This document shows positions 37,699 to 45,460 of a stretch of 64,000 bases of DNA, one piece after another. The number at the start of each line of letters is the position of its first letter. Within the stretch, counting starts at the first letter, position 1. Made by a program: the position numbers and the translations under genes. Origin of the DNA: Candidatus Woesearchaeota archaeon (GTDB taxonomy: Archaea > Nanobdellota > Nanobdellia > Woesearchaeales > DSVV01); contig JABJHR010000011.1 of the NCBI GenBank assembly GCA_018661705.1, positions 62,001-126,000 of the forward strand, in the 5' to 3' direction. The notes beneath the pieces are model-generated. The model did no database searches, was not told the origin of the DNA, and saw nothing but the letters and a program-made list of their open reading frames with translations.

Positions 37699-37735
37699 TT
37701 TTAGGTATGATCTGTAGTAAAAGAACGCTAGAGGA

Positions 37736-37743
37736 TTTATAAA
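37736..37743 (-). promoter_or_regulatory. TATA box of the dys-speE operon
   Basis: TTTATAAA on the minus strand, about 40 nt before the dys ATG at 37698. Transcription would begin near 37712, which excludes the longer upstream start. Confidence 0.5.
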
Positions 37744-37768
37744 CTTTTTCACCATTTTTGAAGAAAAA

Positions 37769-37835
37769 GGTTTGAAGTTTACTTCAAAACTTTACTGTGT
37801 CTTTGCTGTAAAAGTTTGAATTTTACTTCAAAAGG
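37769..37835. repeat. Nested palindromes between yhcG-like and dys genes
   Basis: Two 18-bp palindromes, TTTGAAGTTTACTTCAAA (37771-37788) and TTTGAATTTTACTTCAAA (37815-37832), flank ACTTTACTGTG...CTGTAAAAGT, so the whole 65 nt can also fold as one larger hairpin. Position is upstream of the dys TATA box and downstream of the yhcG stop. It could be an operator, a terminator or both. Confidence 0.6.
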
Positions 37836-37861
37836 TTGGTTGTTTATTATAGTATTACAAG

Positions 37862-38959
37862 CTAATCAATAATCTGTTGTAACCTTTTCTGGATCTCTTT
37901 TTTGTTTGGCAAATATAGTTTATATTTTGAAGCAAATATCTGTTTATTATTTTCTGGTAAAGTATATTTTACAAGTGCTTCTTTTTTGTCAGCACAAAGC
38001 AATATCCCAATAGTGGGATTTTCATTTTTCTTTTTTATATCCCTATCATAATAATTAACATACATTTGTAATTGCCCCAAATCTTGGTGAGTTAACTTAC
38101 CTATTTTTAGCTCTAAAATCACAAAACATCTTAACAACCTATTATAAAATACAAGATCAATGTAAAAATGTTCATTTTCTAATGTTATTCTTTGTTGTCT
38201 GGAAACAAACATAAAGCCTTTTCCTAATTCTAATAAGAATTTTTGTAAGTTATCTATTATTTTTTGTTCTAATTCTGTTTCAGTGTATTTTCTAGATTCA
38301 TCTAAAGATAAAAATTCAAGAATATATGGGTCTTTAATAATATCTTCAGATTTCTCTATTAATTGTCCTTTTTTTGATAATGTTAAAACTCCTTTTTTAT
38401 CCTTGCTTAAAGCTAGTCTTTCAAATAACATTGAGTTAATCTGACGATCTAATTCTCTAATACTCCAACCTTGGTTTTCAACTTCTTTAATATAAAAATT
38501 TCTGATAATTTCATCTTTTATTCTCATAATAACACAAATGTGGCTCCAACTCAATTTCCGCCACAGTGTGGCGGATTTTAAACACCTACAAGAAAAAGTT
38601 AAAGAATGAGGAGATTTCCTAGACACTGTCTCGGAAATTGAATACATTAAATAAAATCTTCTCATATTCTCTAAATTATCCCTAGAAAAACCCTTACCAT
38701 GCCTATCTGTCAAGTCTTCAGATAATTTTTTCAGCAAGTAAGTACCATACTCAGCCCTTTCTTTTCCACCTTGTTCATACTCAACAACCATCCTGCCAAT
38801 ATTCCAATATGTTTGAACCATTATATTGTTGACAGCTCTGTATGTTTGTTTTCTTCCTTGCTCTAAAAGTTGGCCTACATTGTTAATTAATGTTGAGTAA
38901 TTTTTCTTTGTTTTAGATTTGTTAATTATTCTTTCTTTTTTCTTTATTTTATTTTTCAT
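37862..38959 (-). CDS. YhcG/DUF1016-family PD-(D/E)XK nuclease-like protein
   Basis: 365 residues from the ATG ending at 38959; the frame is open upstream to 39100 but without support. The N-terminal DUF1016 region (RQTYRAVNNIMVQTYWNIGR, LSWSHICVIMRI) leads to a C-terminal PD-(D/E)XK-like domain with DLVFYNRLLRCFVILELKIG. Members are associated with restriction-modification loci, and their biochemical role is not settled. Between ISETVSRK and LSWSH an extra ~20 residues are present that repeat the ISETVSRK-type sequence (KSATLWRK). They are encoded by a duplicated palindrome (38553-38637). Confidence 0.85.
   Translation of the reverse strand: MKNKIKKKERIINKSKTKKNYSTLINNVGQLLEQGRKQTYRAVNNIMVQTYWNIGRMVVEYEQGGKERAEYGTYLLKKLSEDLTDRHGKGFSRDNLENMRRFYLMYSISETVSRKSPHSLTFSCRCLKSATLWRKLSWSHICVIMRIKDEIIRNFYIKEVENQGWSIRELDRQINSMLFERLALSKDKKGVLTLSKKGQLIEKSEDIIKDPYILEFLSLDESRKYTETELEQKIIDNLQKFLLELGKGFMFVSRQQRITLENEHFYIDLVFYNRLLRCFVILELKIGKLTHQDLGQLQMYVNYYDRDIKKKNENPTIGILLCADKKEALVKYTLPENNKQIFASKYKLYLPNKKEIQKRLQQIID
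38553..38637. repeat. Palindrome duplicated in frame inside the YhcG-like gene
   Basis: TCCGCCACAGTGTGGCGGA (38557-38575) and TTTCCTAGACACTGTCTCGGAAA (about 38615-38637) are two related palindromes 40-60 nt apart. Both are read in frame and encode KSATLWRK and ISETVSRK. The reading frame is kept through the spacer. Confidence 0.65.
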
Positions 38960-39127
38960 GAATTTGTTAAAATAGAACTTCTTAATAAGTCTGATTGAGA
39001 ATTTTCTGTAAGATTTCCGACGAGAATGAAAGAGTTCAGAAGTTGATCGGAAAGAGTATATAAAGATAAAAAGAAAAGCCGAAAAAGTTTCGGAATGCAT
39101 GGAAGATTTCCGGGGAAATTAAAGTCA
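38960..39127. other. Upstream region of the YhcG-like gene with TTTCCG-type hairpin motifs
   Basis: The 168 bases hold AAGATTTCCGACGAGAA (near 39012), a TATA-like GAGTATATAAAG (39054-39065) and GGAAGATTTCCGGGG near the upstream gene end. AGATTTCCGACGA also occurs at about 62820. I see no gene here. Confidence 0.4.
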
Positions 39128-40141
39128 TCAAGCTCTTTCAATCTTAGGATAAATACCTGGAGCCATAAACACTCTTTCAATCTTTACTGCAATACCTTTT
39201 TCTTTGTTAAGCATTTCTTTGGATCGCATTTTTGCAATTCCAAAAGCAACTAACTCATCTTTCAAAGTCATGATTGCAACTAAATCTTCTGGTTCTATTT
39301 TTGTTTCTAATTTAGAAATTCCTGGAACTTTTAATTGAGCGCCATGGCAAAGAGTATTAACGGTTGTATCTAAAACCCAAACTTTTGGAAGGTGAGAAAC
39401 ACCATTTTCAAGAGTTTGAATAAGCTTTCTCAAATATTTGTCATTGTTTTCTTCTTTATAATAATGGTAAGCATCTGCTAGATCTTGTAAAGGAATAACA
39501 GTTGATTCATTAAATGGTCCTGCTTTTGTTCTTCTTAATTCACTCATATGAGCCCCAACTGGTTTTCCATCCTTATCTTTTAATTCCTGACCAAAATCAT
39601 GACAAATTTTTCTTACATAAGTTCCTGCCTCACAACCTAATTTAAATAAAATATCTTTGTTATCTTCTGAAATTTCTAACATATCAAAATAATAAACAGT
39701 TCTAAATCTCCATTGTCGTTTGACAGCAGATTTAATAGGTGGTAATTGTTTAATTTTCCCAACAAACTTCTTAGCTGTTTCTTTTATTAGTTCAGGATCA
39801 ACTGCATTATGCAAATGCATGATTCCAACATATTCTTTTCCTGCATGCAATAAAGCTTGAACAACTTTTGTTGCTTTACCTATTGCAACCGGAAGAACTC
39901 CTGTTACTTTTGGATCTAATGTTCCAGAATGCCCAGATTTGTTTATTTTCAGAATTTTCTGAACATAAGCTGATACTTGATGAGATGTTGGACCTGGAGG
40001 TTTATCAACATTAATTATACCATAATCTAATAATTCTTCCGTAGTTCTGTCGGTTGGAATTTTACCAAATTTAGGGTCTGTTTTAGATAGATTTCTAACA
40101 TAAATATCTCTCTTGATTTTTTCAAATGGTAATTGTGACAT
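39128..40141 (-). CDS. truB: tRNA/rRNA pseudouridine synthase Cbf5/TruB
   Basis: 337 residues, archaeal Cbf5 type. GHSGTLDPKVTG holds the catalytic Asp. KPPGPTSHQVSAYV and the C-terminal PUA domain (TLCHGAQLKVPGISKLE, IAVKIERVFM) are typical. Archaeal Cbf5 modifies rRNA with H/ACA guide RNAs, Nop10, Gar1 and L7Ae, and can also form tRNA Psi55 without a guide. None of those partners is encoded nearby. The S23-hairpin element P4 lies immediately upstream of its start. Confidence 0.95.
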   Translation of the reverse strand: MSQLPFEKIKRDIYVRNLSKTDPKFGKIPTDRTTEELLDYGIINVDKPPGPTSHQVSAYVQKILKINKSGHSGTLDPKVTGVLPVAIGKATKVVQALLHAGKEYVGIMHLHNAVDPELIKETAKKFVGKIKQLPPIKSAVKRQWRFRTVYYFDMLEISEDNKDILFKLGCEAGTYVRKICHDFGQELKDKDGKPVGAHMSELRRTKAGPFNESTVIPLQDLADAYHYYKEENNDKYLRKLIQTLENGVSHLPKVWVLDTTVNTLCHGAQLKVPGISKLETKIEPEDLVAIMTLKDELVAFGIAKMRSKEMLNKEKGIAVKIERVFMAPGIYPKIERA

Positions 40142-40182
40142 ATTATGAAAGATTCCTTGTGTATTTATATAGTTTTATAATT

Positions 40183-40686
40183 TGGTTATGAGTTATGGGT
40201 TCTGAGTAATAAGTTGGTTCTGAGTAAATCAGTTTTGAGTTTTGGTTATGGGTTATCTTACTGCTTCAATGAATCTAAATAACATCCTACTCAATTCATC
40301 AATACTTTGTAATATTGTACTATGCATGTTATTATCCAAATAATTCAACTCCTCACTAAGTAATAAAAGACTTTCAACTTCTTTAATACTCCCATAAGCA
40401 TTATACAAAAACTTAACAAAATCTTTCTTAGTTCTCCTACCAGCCCCTTCTGCAATATTAGTTGATATTGAAGTTGTGGCTCTTCTTATTTGGGAAATAA
40501 GATTATATTTTTCATTTTCTGGAAATGAAGTAGTAAGTTTGTAGATTATTATTGTAAGCTCAATACTTTTCTTCCAAATCACTAAATCCTTAAAATCTTG
40601 TACCAATTCAATCACCTCATAATTTCATACTCATAACTACTAAGCCGATAACCAACCCAAAACCCAATACCCATTACCCATAACTA
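40183..40686. mobile_element. S23-hairpin element P4: long inverted arms with a four-helix-bundle gene in the loop
   Basis: Left arm 40183-40252 (GGTTATGAGTTATGGGTTCT, GAGTAATAAGTTGG, TTTTGAGTTTTGG) and right arm 40616-40686, whose complement reads GTTATGGGTAATGGGTATTG and GGTTGGTTATCGG, form an imperfect ~70-nt stem. The loop is the S23-family gene 40253-40615; the left arm overlaps its stop codon. The arms match P2, P3 and P5 in unit sequence. The same architecture is known from intervening sequences of bacterial 23S rRNA, which carry S23 genes in a hairpin loop. Confidence 0.7.
40253..40615 (-). CDS. Four-helix-bundle protein of the 23S rRNA intervening-sequence (S23) family
   Basis: 120 residues from a GTG start. 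The family pattern is clear: FKDLVIWKKSIELTIIIYKL, FPENEKYNLISQIRRATTSI, NIAEGAGRR, and GSIKEVESLLLLSEELNYL. The family was first found in 23S rRNA intervening sequences and is related to the accessory protein Avd of diversity-generating retroelements. Its biochemical role is not settled, but nucleic-acid binding is likely. No reverse transcriptase is nearby. The gene fills the loop of the P4 palindrome. The GTG is in an AATTATGAGGTGATTG context without a separate ribosome site. Confidence 0.92.
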   Translation of the reverse strand: MIELVQDFKDLVIWKKSIELTIIIYKLTTSFPENEKYNLISQIRRATTSISTNIAEGAGRRTKKDFVKFLYNAYGSIKEVESLLLLSEELNYLDNNMHSTILQSIDELSRMLFRFIEAVR

Positions 40687-40851
40687 TTAATGATACTTCA
40701 ACAATCTCACACATTTATCTAAATATCTCTCATCAGTAATATTAAACCCACACATATTACAATTAAAACTTCTTACGATTACATACCTACCAATATTGAA
40801 ATGTACTTTATCCATATTAGTTGCACATTGTGGACAGATTAAGTTGGACAT
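40687..40851 (-). CDS. Small zinc-ribbon protein
   Basis: 54 residues (start MSNLICPQCATNMDKVHF, end LDKCVRLLKYH). CPQC and CNMC pairs about 25 residues apart form a zinc ribbon. The ATG ending at 40851 is preceded by GGGGGTGA at ideal spacing, and the gene overlaps the end of the upstream 90-residue gene by 35 nt, so the two are coupled. It may be a nucleic-acid-binding partner of that protein. Confidence 0.75.
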   Translation of the reverse strand: MSNLICPQCATNMDKVHFNIGRYVIVRSFNCNMCGFNITDERYLDKCVRLLKYH

Positions 40852-41089
40852 TTTTGTTCACCCCCATTACATATAAACTCTTTTCATATTGCATTGTAGA
40901 AACCTCCAATGTAAATTTTGGAAAAATTTTAAAGTAAACTACTTTTTTTGGCAATTGTGTTTCAATCTTTCCAAAACGTTTTGATACAACCAAAGTTTTT
41001 GAAGTTGATAATATTGTTGCAACAATTGAAGACCAATCTAATTGAGTTGATTTGTCAAGCAATGTTCTAGATTTAATGATCTTTATCAT
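40817..41089 (-). CDS. Hypothetical protein
   Basis: 90 residues (start MIKIIKSRTLLDKSTQLDW), predicted mixed alpha/beta, with no recognised domain. GGGGTGAAACAATG gives a strong start. It lies between an Lrp-type regulator and a zinc-ribbon gene on the same strand, all with GGGGTGA-type sites and short gaps, so they probably form one operon. Confidence 0.7.
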   Translation of the reverse strand: MIKIIKSRTLLDKSTQLDWSSIVATILSTSKTLVVSKRFGKIETQLPKKVVYFKIFPKFTLEVSTMQYEKSLYVMGVNKNVQLNLSTMCN

Positions 41090-41125
41090 TGTTTCACCCC
41101 TATTATTTTATTTATCTTAGCTCAT

Positions 41126-41608
41126 CTAAGACGGCATTACTAATTCAATTGAATTTGGTGTTGTTAGAAAAGCTTCTCTTCTTAATTCGTCTAATAAATA
41201 GTAAATTATACTTTGTTTAATCGTAAATTTTCTGTTCATCCCATCTAAAAAGTTTTCAAGTTCTTGAATATGTTTGAAAACAAGTTCAACTTGAAAATCA
41301 TAGCCATTATTAATCTTGTAAAGACTATTTACATTTGGATGATCTAACAAAAATTCTCTAACTCGTTCAATATGTTTCTTACTTACTCTAAAAATAACAT
41401 GCGCCCTTGCAAAAAAACCAAATTTAGTAAAATCAATCAAAGACGTATACTTTGTAACATACAAAGATTCAAACAACCTAATCTTATCAAACACAGTAGA
41501 AACAGGAATTCTTGTTTTCTTGCTTAAGTTTGTTAGTGTAGATCTAGCATTTTTTCTCAGATGTGTTAAAAGTAACAAATCCGAATGTTTATAATCCTTA
41601 TATCTCAT
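41126..41608 (-). CDS. Lrp/AsnC-family transcriptional regulator
   Basis: 160 residues. An N-terminal winged HTH (LLLLTHLRKNARSTLTNLSK, then KTRIPVSTVFDKI) is followed by an Lrp-type C-terminal alpha/beta domain (AHVIFRVSKKHIERVREFLL). Such proteins bind DNA as dimers or octamers and respond to amino acids. GGTGAGAAAATG marks the start. It heads the operon with the 90-residue and zinc-ribbon genes, which are probably cotranscribed. Confidence 0.85.
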   Translation of the reverse strand: MRYKDYKHSDLLLLTHLRKNARSTLTNLSKKTRIPVSTVFDKIRLFESLYVTKYTSLIDFTKFGFFARAHVIFRVSKKHIERVREFLLDHPNVNSLYKINNGYDFQVELVFKHIQELENFLDGMNRKFTIKQSIIYYLLDELRREAFLTTPNSIELVMPS

Positions 41609-41842
41609 TTTCTCACCCCATTATTTTTTGTAAATCTTCCGGAGTAAATCCCGGATATATTACAGAAATAGGCAAAGAAAATATATTAGGATATTTCTTA
41701 AGAATCTTAAGATAAGGGAGATTTTATTAAGAAATAAATGGTTTAATAGTAAGCTTTTTAAGTAAACTTTAAACCTTTTTCACTTAAATGATGAAAAAGT
41801 TTTTAAAGAAATCAGCATAAACTCCTTATAGACCACGTAATT
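41609..41842. other. Gap upstream of tRNA-Leu
   Basis: 234 AT-rich bases without a gene. One weak hairpin (AAACCTTTTTCA against TGATGAAAAAGTTT, 41770-41801) lies here. The promoters of the Lrp operon and of the tRNA must be in this stretch, but I cannot place them with confidence. Confidence 0.4.
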
Positions 41843-41995
41843 GCGGGGGTAGCAAAGTGGCCAAATGCGCAGGAAAGCTCTCAAAGCTTTGCGAAACTTA
41901 AGGCCATATGCACGTTAAGTGTAAGGAAGAATTCCAATTATGGAAAGATATCCTGTGACTTAGTGTCTTCGAGGGTTCGAATCCCTTCCCCCGCA
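41843..41995 (+). tRNA. Class II tRNA, probably tRNA-Leu, interrupted in the anticodon loop by ~69 nt of intron
   Basis: The acceptor stem GCGGGGG (41843-41849) pairs with CCCCCGC (41988-41994), followed by discriminator A. A Leu-type D arm, a T arm GAGGG-TTCGAAT-CCCTT and a long variable arm (GAC-TTAGT-GTC) are present. The anticodon stem CAGGA (41870-41874) pairs with TCCTG (41951-41955), leaving 76 nt where a loop of 7 is expected. No single excision leaves U at position 33, so two introns or an unusual splice site is likely. Candidate anticodons within the insert are CAA (CTCAAA) and TAA (CTTAAG). Confidence 0.85.
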
Positions 41996-42049
41996 TTCTT
42001 TTTTGGTATTATATGATAAATCTTGCTTCCTTCTTGTTTTTGATAATAA

Positions 42050-42170
42050 AAAATAAGAAAATTCATGAGAAACATTGGCTCCGCCCCAGTGTTGAAGAGT
42101 ATTTCTCTGCCTGTCACTCTACTAAACTAGGTCCGAAGGACATGTTTCTCACTAATTTTCTTTTAAAAAA
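42050..42170. repeat. Structured intergenic element D (class 2)
   Basis: Outer arms AAGAAAATTCATGAGAAACA (from 42056) and TGTTTCTCACTAATTTTCTT are nearly perfect complements (21 bp, two mismatches). Inside are CCCAGTGTTGAAGAGTAT, CTGCCTGTCAC and a GTCC-GAA-GGAC hairpin. The right 60% is shared with element E at 63280-63360. It follows the tRNA gene. It could be a small RNA or a miniature mobile element. Confidence 0.65.
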
Positions 42171-42212
42171 ACATAATAGTTAAACTAAATTTCACATTAA
42201 ATCTATAATAAA

Positions 42213-42222
42213 TTTTATAAAC
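42213..42222 (+). promoter_or_regulatory. TATA box of the 42245 gene
   Basis: TTTTATAAAC centred about 28 nt before the ATG, consistent with a leaderless transcript. Confidence 0.5.
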
Positions 42223-42244
42223 TATTCCTACTAAAAGAGATATT

Positions 42245-43411
42245 ATGGGTAAACCTAAGCACAAGAACCATAAAAAGAACTCATTAATTGGGATTGTAAT
42301 AATTTTGATACTTATTGCAGGGTTTTTTGGAGTTAACTTTTTCTTGGCAAAAAAAGTTGTATCTGACTTAAGTGAAGAACTAACTACTTTCAAATATGAA
42401 ACAGAAATTGAAATTAATGAATTAACTGCACAGATTTCTGAAGCAGACACCGAGAAAACTTTGTTAAATGAAAATTTAGGTGAATTAGAAACAGAACATC
42501 AAGAACTAGAAGGATCATATAAAGAATTAGAAGAAAAACAGAAAGAACTTGCAGATGCAACAAAAAAAACACTTCAGAAAGTAAAAAGCTATGAAACAGA
42601 AATGCAAGAATCTATGTCATGGTTTAAATCCAATTCCATTATTAATGATGAGTTACCAAGAGCAAAGGATATAAAATATTACTTGCGTGAAAATAATTGT
42701 TACAAAATGGGAACCCAAACGTGCCACATTAAAACCGGATGTTTTTTTTTCATCAATGCTGAAAGATTAGGAATTCATTATCTATATGATCAGGTAACGA
42801 GTGGGGCGGTTGATAAACTACAACCGATTGATACATTTATTGATAACAAAGGTGGGGATTGTGAAGATTATTCTCTATTCTATAAAGCAGAATTTAATTA
42901 TGTGCTAAATCAATGTTTAGAAGAAGGTGCTGACAACATTATATTAGAAGGTTGGGGTGCAAGTGATGATCCTGAAGAATGGTATTGGGTAGAATTTAGT
43001 AAAACATGGTATATTGCAGGCGGAACTGATAAATATTTACCTGAAGGATATATTTATCCAAACATTGTATGCGGTAATATGTATGATTTTGTTAATAACG
43101 TATATCAAGGCCATTGTATAATTGCTTTTACTAAAAATAAAATTAAATCTGTTGCAGACATGGATGAATTAGATATGGCACCAATGATTGAACCACAAAA
43201 TGGTTTGTATATGGGAAGAATTAATGATGGACAAGGAATTTATTTGATTAACAAAGATAATTTTGGAAAAGTTCCATCTATTATTTATGAAGTAATAACT
43301 GATGAAGACCTTTATTTGTATTCTCAAGATTATCAAGAATGGCTAAGTTATAGTTTATTTAGTGAAGAATTAGCTGAGCAAAAAAAAGCAATGATTGAAC
43401 TATTAAATTAA
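42245..43411 (+). CDS. Membrane-anchored coiled-coil protein with transglutaminase-like domain
   Basis: 388 residues. A basic N-terminus and one membrane helix (LIGIVIILILIAGFFGVNFF) are followed by a coiled coil (about 35-115) and a C-terminal globular domain. In this domain FIDNKGGDCEDYSLFYKAEF resembles the Cys-containing helix of transglutaminase-like proteases. A later CIIAFTKN and acidic segment could complete the fold, but a catalytic His/Asp pair is not obvious. It is probably exported and anchored. The 50266-50952 protein belongs to the same broad superfamily. Confidence 0.75.
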   Translation: MGKPKHKNHKKNSLIGIVIILILIAGFFGVNFFLAKKVVSDLSEELTTFKYETEIEINELTAQISEADTEKTLLNENLGELETEHQELEGSYKELEEKQKELADATKKTLQKVKSYETEMQESMSWFKSNSIINDELPRAKDIKYYLRENNCYKMGTQTCHIKTGCFFFINAERLGIHYLYDQVTSGAVDKLQPIDTFIDNKGGDCEDYSLFYKAEFNYVLNQCLEEGADNIILEGWGASDDPEEWYWVEFSKTWYIAGGTDKYLPEGYIYPNIVCGNMYDFVNNVYQGHCIIAFTKNKIKSVADMDELDMAPMIEPQNGLYMGRINDGQGIYLINKDNFGKVPSIIYEVITDEDLYLYSQDYQEWLSYSLFSEELAEQKKAMIELLN

Positions 43412-43427
43412 TTTCTTTTTTAGATTC

Positions 43428-45296
43428 TTATTTATAATTCCTTTGTCCGGTATTATGTTCTGTTGTTAGTTTATTCAATGTTGTTGCATGAAATCTTTTA
43501 TTTGGATTTAATGTTGCTACTCTATCTAATTGACCTTCAAAAGCCGTTATATTAGCCGCATAAATACCTTGCCCTTGACCATATAAAGTTCTATGACCTT
43601 CTTGAAAGATTTTATTTCTTTTATCATGCTTTTTTACATACCTATCGGCAATTGTTGGAAGTTTTCCTTTATCTAGAGACTTTCTTTTAATCCTATACCA
43701 ACCTGCATTATAAGCTCGTTGAACAAGACCTTGCCTTACTTCATGATCATTAACATGTTTCTTAACATAAGAATGATTATTAACACGGAAGTCATCTAAA
43801 GCATAAGCAAATGCACCCATATAAACATTTAAAACAGGATGAAATCTTGCTTGTTTCCAAGTTTGTTTTAACCGAGGTAATATGTCTAAATGTTTTAACA
43901 ACTCTTTGCTGTTACTATATTCAACACCTGTTGATTCTGCAAGTTCTGGAAAAGCCCCAATTAGTTCACCCATAGTTTTGTCAAGGTTAAATTTTTCTGA
44001 GGATAACTTTGTTTTTCTTTTTTCATAATCTCTATTACTAAAATTTTTGTGAACAAACTTAAATTGCATGTTTACAAAATTTCTTAAAGCTACTGCTTTT
44101 CTTTTTAAACCCTTTTTTTCAGTTGCTTCTGCATCTAATTGATCTGCATCTGAATGTTTTCTTTCTTTTCTTAATTTTTTTGCATCTTTAAGTAAATCTT
44201 TGAGATCATTATCAAGAGTATGAACAATTTCTGAATAGAAAGCTAAAAGATTTCTTGTTTCATCATGTTTTAACATATCTTTAAATAAATAATCCATACC
44301 TGCAACAAGTCTTGGATTTTCAGCTCTAAATTCTCTAGCTTCTTTGCTATGAGAAATTAAAGGATGATAAAACTCATAATAACCCCCATCATTAGTTACC
44401 TGTGATAAACCACAAGCACCTGCAGAGTTTGGTCCAAGATCTGCTCTAAAATCTGATTCAATACCAATAATAGCAGGAAAATCATCTTTGATGTATTTTT
44501 TAAGACCTGGAATAGAATGTACAATTGCAACAATATCTGGTTTCATTTGTTTGTAAGTGTAAGCAGCTCTTCCATCAACACCTGCATTTCTTAATTCTTT
44601 ATGTGCTGCATCAGGAGTATATAATAAAAGACCATCAACTAATTCTCCAAATATACCATTTTGTTCTTTAAAATCTGATAATGCTTTGTCAATATTTGCT
44701 CTGTCGTAAGCTAAAATAATACTTTGGAATCCACTAGATAGATTTGCAAAATCTGGGTTATTAAAATTTAAAAAAGTAAGATTAGGAATGTTAACAGTTC
44801 CTTCTTGATCAGAAGTTTTTTCACTTTTATTGTTAGTAGGCCCCAATAAAACAAATGAAGAATGATTAGGAATAGGTGTTTGTGGTGTTTGTGGTATTTG
44901 AGGTTCTTGAATTACTTGAGCAATATCGTGCGTTGGTCTTAATTCAATATTTGTATCAGCTAATTGACTAATAGTTGTGTTATTTTTCAAATCTGGATTA
45001 AGATTAGAATCAGAATCATGTGTTACATAATCAATTCCAATAGCTGCTAAGAAAGTAGCTGCTGCAACATAAGGCAGTACAGATTTTCTAGGATTAAAAG
45101 AATCAATTGAAACTGGATCTTGTGATTGCCTAGAATGCCATTTTTCAGTTATAGTTTCTAATTTATCAACAAATGATTGGAATTTAGGATTAGCTTTAAC
45201 AGCCTCAATTTGTTTATGGAATAATCTATAATGTAAAGGATCCCACTTAGATACAGAATATGTTCTTTTTCTGTTTGTATCGCTATTTTCTGACAT
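43428..45296 (-). CDS. Membrane-anchored SLT (lytic transglycosylase/lysozyme-fold) protein
   Basis: 622 residues. After a ~70-residue cytoplasmic start one membrane helix follows (LPYVAAATFLAAIGIDYVTH), then a Thr/Pro/Gln linker and a large exported part. The SLT motifs are clear: PAIIGIESDFRADLGPNSAG with the catalytic Glu in IESDF, ACGLSQV, and LVQRAYNAGWYRIKR near residue 545. An ~150-residue helical insertion rich in Lys/Arg separates them. Bacterial relatives cleave peptidoglycan. Archaea lack murein, so the substrate may be a partner's wall or another glycan. Confidence 0.85.
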   Translation of the reverse strand: MSENSDTNRKRTYSVSKWDPLHYRLFHKQIEAVKANPKFQSFVDKLETITEKWHSRQSQDPVSIDSFNPRKSVLPYVAAATFLAAIGIDYVTHDSDSNLNPDLKNNTTISQLADTNIELRPTHDIAQVIQEPQIPQTPQTPIPNHSSFVLLGPTNNKSEKTSDQEGTVNIPNLTFLNFNNPDFANLSSGFQSIILAYDRANIDKALSDFKEQNGIFGELVDGLLLYTPDAAHKELRNAGVDGRAAYTYKQMKPDIVAIVHSIPGLKKYIKDDFPAIIGIESDFRADLGPNSAGACGLSQVTNDGGYYEFYHPLISHSKEAREFRAENPRLVAGMDYLFKDMLKHDETRNLLAFYSEIVHTLDNDLKDLLKDAKKLRKERKHSDADQLDAEATEKKGLKRKAVALRNFVNMQFKFVHKNFSNRDYEKRKTKLSSEKFNLDKTMGELIGAFPELAESTGVEYSNSKELLKHLDILPRLKQTWKQARFHPVLNVYMGAFAYALDDFRVNNHSYVKKHVNDHEVRQGLVQRAYNAGWYRIKRKSLDKGKLPTIADRYVKKHDKRNKIFQEGHRTLYGQGQGIYAANITAFEGQLDRVATLNPNKRFHATTLNKLTTEHNTGQRNYK

Positions 45297-45460
45297 TTTT
45301 ACCCCAACATCACTATAATATGTATTTACTACGAAAACACAGGATATAGTATGTTAGTTAAGTAATTGTTTATAAATCTTTCGGTTCTTTTACCCCTGTT
45401 GGGTGGTGAACATAAGGGTTATTGGGTGTAAAGAAAGAGACACATACAAGATATTGTGTA

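Noticed and set aside
37699-37755. Longer N-terminus of deoxyhypusine synthase
   Set aside because: The extension contains the TATA box, is basic and hydrophobic unlike the family, and the ATG ending at 37698 fits the expected protein length.
40253-40615. Diversity-generating retroelement, because the S23 protein is related to Avd
   Set aside because: No reverse transcriptase, template repeat or variable repeat is visible within many kilobases.
41843-41995. tRNA-Sec or a group I intron in tRNA-Leu
   Set aside because: The acceptor stem is a normal 7 bp and the D arm is Leu-like; a TCA loop would have C at position 33. The 69-nt insert is too short for a group I intron.
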